In this document: positions 8,496-12,964 of the stretch, one piece after another
Layout of the letters: each line of letters begins with the position of its first letter
Position numbering within the stretch: position 1 is the stretch's first letter
Translations under genes and position numbers: made by a program
Assembly (NCBI GenBank): GCA_937900975.1
Contig: CALCPC010000769.1
Location: 1 to 12,964, forward strand
Origin: an uncultured Paracoccaceae bacterium
GTDB lineage: Bacteria > Pseudomonadota > Alphaproteobacteria > Rhodobacterales > Rhodobacteraceae
Direction of reading: 5' to 3'
DNA: 12,964 bases
The notes under the pieces: generated by a model
Database searches by the model: none
What the model saw: the letters and a program-made list of their open reading frames with translations, nothing else
What the model was told of the DNA's origin: nothing

Positions 8496-8792
8496 AGCAT
8501 TTCGTTGGTTCAGCGAGTTGCGAGATCCAAACTCACTACCGAGATGCTTTTTCCTGTTCAGGATCTCTGAGATCCGGCCCTGATTTACCAAAAAGAAAGC
8601 AGCGATCTCGTGCTGGAACCTCCCTGCACGATGCACGTCCCATACTGAAACAGCATCATCAAAGCTGAGGCGATAGGAGGGGTCTCTTTTCCTTGTGTTG
8701 CCCTTGCTTGCAATGCAGCCAAGCTTGATGCAAACAGAGCCTTACAGACGGAAGGCCCCTGCAGAAGTCATTTCAGCTGCGGTTTTCTACTA

Positions 8793-8824
8793 ACGGGCCG
8801 GTGTTCGAGCACCGGCCCGTTTTT
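8793..8824 (+). terminator. Strong intrinsic terminator on the + strand
   Basis: An 11-bp perfect stem (ACGGGCCGGTG and CACCGGCCCGT) with loop TTCGAG is followed by TTTTATT. On the minus strand no T-run follows, so the direction is +. No + strand gene is recognisable for several hundred bases upstream. It may end an unannotated small RNA located at about 8640-8790, or be what remains after loss of a gene. Confidence 0.85.
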
Positions 8825-9158
8825 ATTAGGCTATTCTCTCTATTGACGCAACAGTTAGTGTTGCCGGTAGAAAACTACACCAAATGTGTAGAAAACAGCT
8901 TCGGTGTAGTCCTGCGTGTCTTGGCATGAAAACGGAAGTTAGTTTGCTGCTTCACGCCCGGAAACACGCCGAAGGCGCCGCGCCAGCGCGTGCACGTCCC
9001 GGCGGTCTGGCGCCTGCCTGGCTGGCGGGGCACGGCGTGGCTGGCAGGGTGAGGCAGTTTGATGTCCGGCTCTCCAGATCCTCAAGAACACAGGATGGCC
9101 TTGACCATCCGCTCATATCCCCGCTCTATCCCGCGAGGCGGTGAAGAGGGAACACCTT
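8825..9158. other. Upstream region of the alpha-glucosidase gene
   Basis: No coding sequence is convincing here. The region holds two direct copies of GTAGAAAAC (8867-8875 and 8888-8896), with a third, inverted copy just outside at 8782-8790. It also holds a small inverted repeat CTACAC/GTGTAG at about 8875-8891, and GGATGG/CCATCC around a 6-base loop at 9093-9110. A TTGACG at 8843-8848 and a TTGACC at 9101-9106 are possible -35 elements, but no good -10 accompanies either. A regulator site for the downstream glucosidase is possible but unproven. Confidence 0.35.
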
Positions 9159-10793
9159 ATGACCAATCCCGACTGGTGGCGCGGGGCCGTCTTTTATCAG
9201 ATCTATCCGCGGTCCTTTCAGGACAGCACCGGCACGGGCGTCGGCGATCTTGCTGGGATCACAGCGCGGTTGCCGTATGTCGCGGATCTCGGCGTCGATG
9301 CGATCTGGCTGTCGCCGTTCTTCACGTCGCCGATGGCCGATATGGGCTATGACATCGCGGATTACGAAGGCGTGGACCCGATGTTTGGCACGCTCGACGA
9401 TTTCAGCCGGCTGGTGGACACCGCGCATAGCCTCGGGCTGAAGGTTATGATCGACCAGGTCTTCAGCCATGCCTCCGACCAGCACGCCTGGTTTCAGATG
9501 AGCAAATCCTCCCGCGATATCCCGCGCGCCGACTGGTTCGTCTGGGCCGATCCCAAGCCCGAGGGTAGCCCGCCCAACAATTGGCAATCGGTGTTCGGCG
9601 GCAGCGCCTGGACATGGAACCCGCGGCGCAAACAGTACTACATGCACAACTTTCTGGCCTCACAACCGGATCTGAACTTCCACACGCCGGCAGTGCAGGA
9701 CGCGGTTCTTGGCTATCTTAAAACCTGGCTTGACCGGGGGGTGGATGGGTTCCGGCTGGACAGCGTCAATTACTGCTTTCACGACCCTCTCTTGCGCGAC
9801 AACCCACCGGTTACCGACTGGTCGACCAACGATGTGCCAGACAGCAACGCTTATGGCTACCAGGACCATCTCTACGACAAGACCCGGCCCGAGATGCTGC
9901 CCTTTCTGGGCCGCGTGCGCGCGCTGGTCGACCGCTATCCCGGCCGCGCCACGGTGGGGGAGATCGGCGACGGCCCACGCTCTCTCGCCACGATGGCGGC
10001 CTATACGGCGGGCGACGAGCGGCTCCATATGGCGTATTCCTTCGATATGCTGGGGCCCGGGTTCTCACCCCAGCACATGCGGGGCTGTGTGGAGGCTTTC
10101 GATGCCGCCGCCCGGGCCCATGGCGGCGGGCAATCCTGGCCCTGCTGGGCGTTTTCCAACCACGATGTGCCGCGCCATGCCTCGCGCTGGGCAGCTGCGG
10201 GACGCGACTGGGACGCGCTTTGCCGGTTTGCCGCGACGCTCCTCTTGTCGCTGCGCGGGTCGGTTTGCCTTTACCAGGGGGAGGAATTGGGTCTTCCGGA
10301 GGCCGAGCTTGCCTACGAGGATTTGACCGACCCTTACGGCATCGCCTTCTGGCCAGAGTTCAAGGGCCGCGACGGGTGCCGCACACCCTTTCCCTGGGCG
10401 GATCGAACCGGCGCCGGGTTCACGCAGGCCGAGAAACCCTGGCTGCCGATCCCCGAGGCCCATCGCGCCCGCGCCGCCGCAACCCAAATGGGACGCGCCG
10501 ATGCGCCGGTCGAGACGTACCGGCGGCTCCTCGCGCTCCGCCGCCGAACGCCGGCGCTGATCCGGGGCGCGTTGACCTTCCTCGATTGGTCGGAAACCGG
10601 CCTGGCGTTCCGCCGGGACGATGACGCCGAAACGCTGCTGTGCCTTTTCAACTTCGCCGACAGCCCCGCGGAGTACGCGCCAGAAACCGGGACAGTCCTG
10701 ACACCGCTTTGGCCCGAGGCCGGCGCCGCGCAAAAAGGCACCGTGACGCTCCCCCCGCTCGGCATTCTTATCGCGCGGATCGAAGCGGACTAG
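9159..10793 (+). CDS. GH13 family alpha-glucosidase
   Basis: This 544-residue, apparently cytoplasmic enzyme hydrolyses alpha-glucosidic bonds of small sugars such as maltose, sucrose or trehalose-type substrates. It starts WWRGAVFYQIYPRSF, the usual GH13 opening. Conserved regions are present in order: DQVFSH (99-104), GFRLDSVN with the nucleophile Asp201, VGEIGD with the acid/base Glu268, and FSNHDVPRH with Asp336 as transition-state stabiliser. The sequence style is that of rhizobial/Rhodobacter AglA-type alpha-glucosidases. The ATG at 9159 is chosen because AGAGGG lies about 9 bases upstream; an in-frame GTG at 9141 would add six residues and bury that site. There is no signal peptide. 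No transporter genes of an agl-type operon are in view. The last 130 or so bases recur, decayed, downstream. Confidence 0.93.
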   Translation: MTNPDWWRGAVFYQIYPRSFQDSTGTGVGDLAGITARLPYVADLGVDAIWLSPFFTSPMADMGYDIADYEGVDPMFGTLDDFSRLVDTAHSLGLKVMIDQVFSHASDQHAWFQMSKSSRDIPRADWFVWADPKPEGSPPNNWQSVFGGSAWTWNPRRKQYYMHNFLASQPDLNFHTPAVQDAVLGYLKTWLDRGVDGFRLDSVNYCFHDPLLRDNPPVTDWSTNDVPDSNAYGYQDHLYDKTRPEMLPFLGRVRALVDRYPGRATVGEIGDGPRSLATMAAYTAGDERLHMAYSFDMLGPGFSPQHMRGCVEAFDAAARAHGGGQSWPCWAFSNHDVPRHASRWAAAGRDWDALCRFAATLLLSLRGSVCLYQGEELGLPEAELAYEDLTDPYGIAFWPEFKGRDGCRTPFPWADRTGAGFTQAEKPWLPIPEAHRARAAATQMGRADAPVETYRRLLALRRRTPALIRGALTFLDWSETGLAFRRDDDAETLLCLFNFADSPAEYAPETGTVLTPLWPEAGAAQKGTVTLPPLGILIARIEAD

Positions 10794-11100
10794 CGCCAAC
10801 GGGTTCCCCGCGATACTCGGGATCGGGGCCATTGGCCCATCGCGCCGCGGAGTATACGCCCGAACCCGCAGCAATCCCAACACCGCTTTGACCCAAGACC
10901 GGAGCCGCGCAAAAGGACGCTGTGAGCTTCCCCGCTGGGCGTTCTAATCGCGCGGATCGGAGGGTACCAGAGCCAACGGGCGCCCGGCGATACCCGGAAC
11001 CGGGGCCACTGGAGCGGCCAATCGCGCCGACAGCGCCGCGCAGTACACGCCGGAATCGGGGATTGCGGCCGCTGGGGCGGCTCAATGCGCAGACAGCGTC
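10659..11100 (+). repeat. Degenerate tandem copies of the 3' end of the alpha-glucosidase gene
   Basis: Copy 1 is the end of the intact gene plus flank (about 10659-10837). Copy 2 (about 10838-11028) repeats it at an offset of 179 bp: GAGTACGCGCC at 10671 against GAGTATACGCC at 10850, and ACACCGCTTTG at 10701 against 10880. Translated, copy 2 gives AEYTPEPAAIPTPL, stop, PKTGAAQKDAVSFPAG, against AEYAPETGTVLTPLW, PEAGAAQKGTVTLPPLG in the gene; the Trp codon TGG has become TGA. A partial copy 3 begins near 11029 (GCCGACAGCGCCGCGCAGTAC), offset 191 bp. The non-coding flank CCAACGGG...GATAC...GGGGCCA is repeated too. It is an old tandem duplication now drifting. Confidence 0.85.
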
Positions 11101-11578
11101 GCCAGCCCCCGTCCCAAAACCCGCGAGCCGACAGCCTCAGCCGCTTGCCCCAACCCGTCATCCCCAACGCGCGGTCGAGCTGCGCTGGGGCTTGGGGCGG
11201 GGAAGCTTCGCCGGGTGAAGCGCTGAATTTGGCGCGGGGCGTTTGCAACCCTGCGAAAAGTCCCGCCCGCGACACTGTGACGGGCCGCCCCTGCTTGGCG
11301 CCCCGAGCGGATGTTCCCTCCACGCTCAGACAATCACCAGGCGAAAACCCCTCCAAACCCCTGTTTTGCCGATGGTAAGCCAGCGCGTCGCGGATCGACA
11401 TGGACGAAACATGCTCGGCATCCGCGCCGGCTCTCGGCGGGACCGGCGCGCCTGAGGAAAACCCGGGGTGCGCGGCCCCGACAGGCGCGATCCCGGGCAG
11501 CGGCAATAGGTCCGCGACGGAACCGGGCGCCTTCTGCGTAAAATCGCCTGACCGCGCGGAAACCGAAAGGACGACCCT
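11101..11578. other. Unassigned sequence between the decayed repeats and the esterase gene
   Basis: Open frames cross this stretch on both strands, but none has a good ribosome site or family motifs. A minus-strand segment around 11400-11310 (MSIRDALAYHRQNRGLEGF) is the most protein-like part and could be a fragment of an old gene. I do not recognise it. The promoter of the downstream esterase gene should lie near the right end. Confidence 0.35.
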
Positions 11579-12526
11579 GTGACACTGACCCGCATCCCAG
11601 CCTTGGCCGCAACGCTTTGTGCCACCCTCTGCACGCTTGTGCTCTCAACCCCGGCCACCGCGCAATCGCGCAGCGCCGTGGAGGCTGAACGCGGCCAGGT
11701 TGGCAAAGCCCTCTCCCAAGGCAGTTTTCAGGGGCGTCCCTATGGCTTTTACGCGCCGGCAGGGGCGACAAGCGGTGCGGCGCAGCCGCTGCTTTTGGTG
11801 TTGCACGGCACCGGGGGCGGCTATCTTGGGGTGGCGACGCGCACGCGCTTTCACGAAGAGGCCGCGCGCCACGGCTTTATCGTTGTCTACCCGGATGCGA
11901 CGCCCCGCGACGTGCGCGGAAAACAGCGCAAACAATGGGATCCCTATGGCCGCAATGTCGACGATGCCGGCTATATCGCGGCCCTGATCGCGGATCTTAA
12001 ACGCCTGTTCCGCATCGACCCCGACCGCGTCTTCGCCACCGGGATGTCGAACGGCGCGGTCATGGCGCAATCGCTCGGCTGCCAGGTCGACGCCATCTCG
12101 GGCGTGGCGCCGGTGGCCGCCAGCCTCAGCCCCCGCGCCTATTCCGCGATCTGTCCCAGCCTGTCGCAGCCCGTGCCCTTCTTGGGCTTTTTCGGCACAG
12201 TGGATCGCAATGGAGAACTGGCGAAATTCGAGAAATCCGTGGATCTTTACGCGCGCCTTAACGGCTGCGCCACGGATTACAGCCGCCAGGCGCTGCCCGA
12301 CCGCGATCCGCGCGACAACACAACGGTCGAGCTGCGCATCGCGGCCGGCGCGCGCGGCGGCGCCTGTTCTGTGCCGATCCACTACTACCGCATTGCGGGT
12401 GGTGGGCATTTCTGGCCGGGCGCCACCTATCGCCCGCAAGCGCTGGAAAAACAGGGGGCGGCGTCGACCAAGGATATCGACGCAACCAAAATAATCGTGT
12501 CTTTCTTCGGCCTTGACCGTCGCTAG
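11579..12526 (+). CDS. Secreted PHB-depolymerase/feruloyl-esterase-like serine hydrolase
   Basis: This 315-residue alpha/beta-hydrolase belongs to the LpqC-like polyhydroxybutyrate depolymerase/esterase group. Residues 1-28 are a signal peptide (hydrophobic core LAATLCATLCTLVL, likely cleavage after ATA), so it is exported. The oxyanion-hole segment is VLHGTGGG (74-81). The nucleophile is Ser157 in GMSNG. Asp209 in FFGTVDRNG and His277 in GGGHFWPG are the probable remaining triad residues. Cysteines 168, 192, 230 and 263 could form disulfides in the periplasm. The start is GTG at 11579 with AAAGGA 8 bases before it. It is convergent with the next gene, only 19 bp apart, and no terminator is visible between them. 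The true substrate could be a polyester, an acetylated polysaccharide or a feruloyl ester. Confidence 0.9.
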   Translation: MTLTRIPALAATLCATLCTLVLSTPATAQSRSAVEAERGQVGKALSQGSFQGRPYGFYAPAGATSGAAQPLLLVLHGTGGGYLGVATRTRFHEEAARHGFIVVYPDATPRDVRGKQRKQWDPYGRNVDDAGYIAALIADLKRLFRIDPDRVFATGMSNGAVMAQSLGCQVDAISGVAPVAASLSPRAYSAICPSLSQPVPFLGFFGTVDRNGELAKFEKSVDLYARLNGCATDYSRQALPDRDPRDNTTVELRIAAGARGGACSVPIHYYRIAGGGHFWPGATYRPQALEKQGAASTKDIDATKIIVSFFGLDRR

Positions 12527-12545
12527 GCGCGCTTTGCGGGTCCGG

Positions 12546-12964
12546 TCAGGGCTCAAGCGCCATCCCGACCGTCTTGACCGAGGCCTGCTCTGGCCAATGC
12601 GCCACGCCGCGGACTTCGCCCCTGTCTCGCAACGCGCTGAGCGCCGGTAAATCCACATCCGCCATGACCCAACCCGGGGTTTCGGGCTGACCCTCGGCCA
12701 AAACGCCGGTTTCGGGAAAGGCCCCGTCGGCGGGGGTGTAGATCGCGGCCGTGCCGTGGTTGACGTCGACCGCCGCGGCCCAAGGGGCGGGACCGATCAG
12801 CGGCGCATGAACGACCGCGCATTGCCCCTCCAACGCCCGGGCCATCGCGCCAACCCGGACCCGGCTTTGCCCCGCCCGACGCTCGGTCGCGGCGGGGGCC
12901 AGCAGCAGCTAAGCCCCCGCCTCCCACGCCGCGCGGCCCCGCCGCGGAAACTCCACCTCATAGC
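12546..12964 (-). pseudogene. Carbon-nitrogen hydrolase (nitrilase superfamily), C-terminal part, with an in-frame TAG
   Basis: The gene enters from the right edge. The first complete codons read YEVEFP, the segment that follows the catalytic Cys in this superfamily; the partial codon before it ends in GC and is compatible with Cys. The frame continues as RAAWEAGA, then TAG (12909-12911), then LLLAPAATERRAG, SRVRVGAMARALEGQC, VVHAPLIGPAPW and a normal C-terminus ending with TGA at 12546. In relatives the position of the stop is usually an acidic residue (AGAE). An ATG at 12845 lies after the stop, but a product from there would lack the catalytic Cys, so the gene is broken as read. Enzymes of this type cleave amides or nitriles; the substrate is unknown. 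Confidence 0.82.

Larger units (their letters stand above)
8298..8741 (-). pseudogene. Small helix-turn-helix-like frame without a good start codon
   Basis: After a TAA at 8742-8744 the frame is open to 8298. Its middle (about 8690-8520) reads NTRKRDPSYRLSF, then VWDVHRAGRFQHEIAAFF, LVNQGRISEILN and RKKHLGS. This resembles small alphaproteobacterial helix-turn-helix proteins with a QHxIAAxxxVNQGRISE core, as I recall them. No ATG or TTG precedes the conserved part. The first GTG (8636) falls just before the helix-turn-helix and has no ribosome site. The frame also runs through the candidate rimP promoter and leader into rimP, where the translation stops looking like protein. It is probably a decayed gene, or a small protein using an unusual start. 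The function is unknown; DNA binding is inferred. Confidence 0.4.

Noticed and set aside
8561..8575. Perfect 15-base palindrome GGATCTC T GAGATCC as an operator
   Set aside because: It falls within the conserved helix-turn-helix coding segment, where the codons explain it, and no promoter is adjacent.
9141..9158. GTG start at 9141 for the alpha-glucosidase
   Set aside because: The purine-rich ribosome site AGAGGG lies after this GTG and at the right distance from the ATG at 9159.
64..12911. TAG/TGA recoding as an alternative genetic code
   Set aside because: TAG ends the dehydrogenase, glucosidase and esterase genes, and TGA ends rimP and nusA at the expected protein lengths, so both codons act as stops here.

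Overview
The window reads as GC-rich chromosomal DNA from an alphaproteobacterium, most likely Rhodobacterales (Roseobacter group). The reasons are the order rimP-nusA-ylxR-infB with a fused YlxR/L7Ae-type protein, the protein styles, the codon bias and an interspersed palindrome that begins AGAGCA. This placement is inference from gene content. No database search was possible.

Layout: (1) Positions 1-2446 (+) hold the end of a carbohydrate or polyol catabolic operon: the C-terminal part of a Gfo/Idh/MocA oxidoreductase, a PfkB-family sugar kinase and a zinc-dependent medium-chain dehydrogenase. (2) Positions 2446-2936 are a convergent intergenic region with a 113-bp nested palindrome. (3) Positions 2937-8310 (-) are the translation/transcription operon rimP-nusA-ylxR-infB. 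A candidate promoter and an intrinsic terminator lie in its short leader, which suggests attenuation. (4) Positions 8311-9158 are mostly non-coding, with a small helix-turn-helix-like frame lacking a good start codon, a strong orphan + strand terminator and several short inverted repeats. (5) Positions 9159-10793 (+) encode a complete GH13 alpha-glucosidase. (6) Positions 10794-11578 contain two decaying tandem copies of the end of that gene, then unrecognised sequence. (7) Positions 11579-12526 (+) encode a secreted PHB-depolymerase/feruloyl-esterase-like serine hydrolase. (8) Positions 12546-12964 (-) hold the C-terminal part of a carbon-nitrogen (nitrilase superfamily) hydrolase.

The most unusual property is that three conserved reading frames (Gfo/Idh oxidoreductase, ylxR and the nitrilase-like hydrolase) each contain exactly one in-frame stop (TAG, TGA, TAG). 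Recognisable family sequence continues in the same frame on both sides of each stop. TAG and TGA also end several intact genes here, so a global code change is unlikely. Gene decay, strain-specific nonsense mutations or sequence errors are the likely causes. I did not find a convincing new defence, mobile or biosynthetic system. The best novel candidates are the nonsense-mutation pattern, the rimP leader attenuator and the decaying 3'-end tandem duplication behind the alpha-glucosidase gene.
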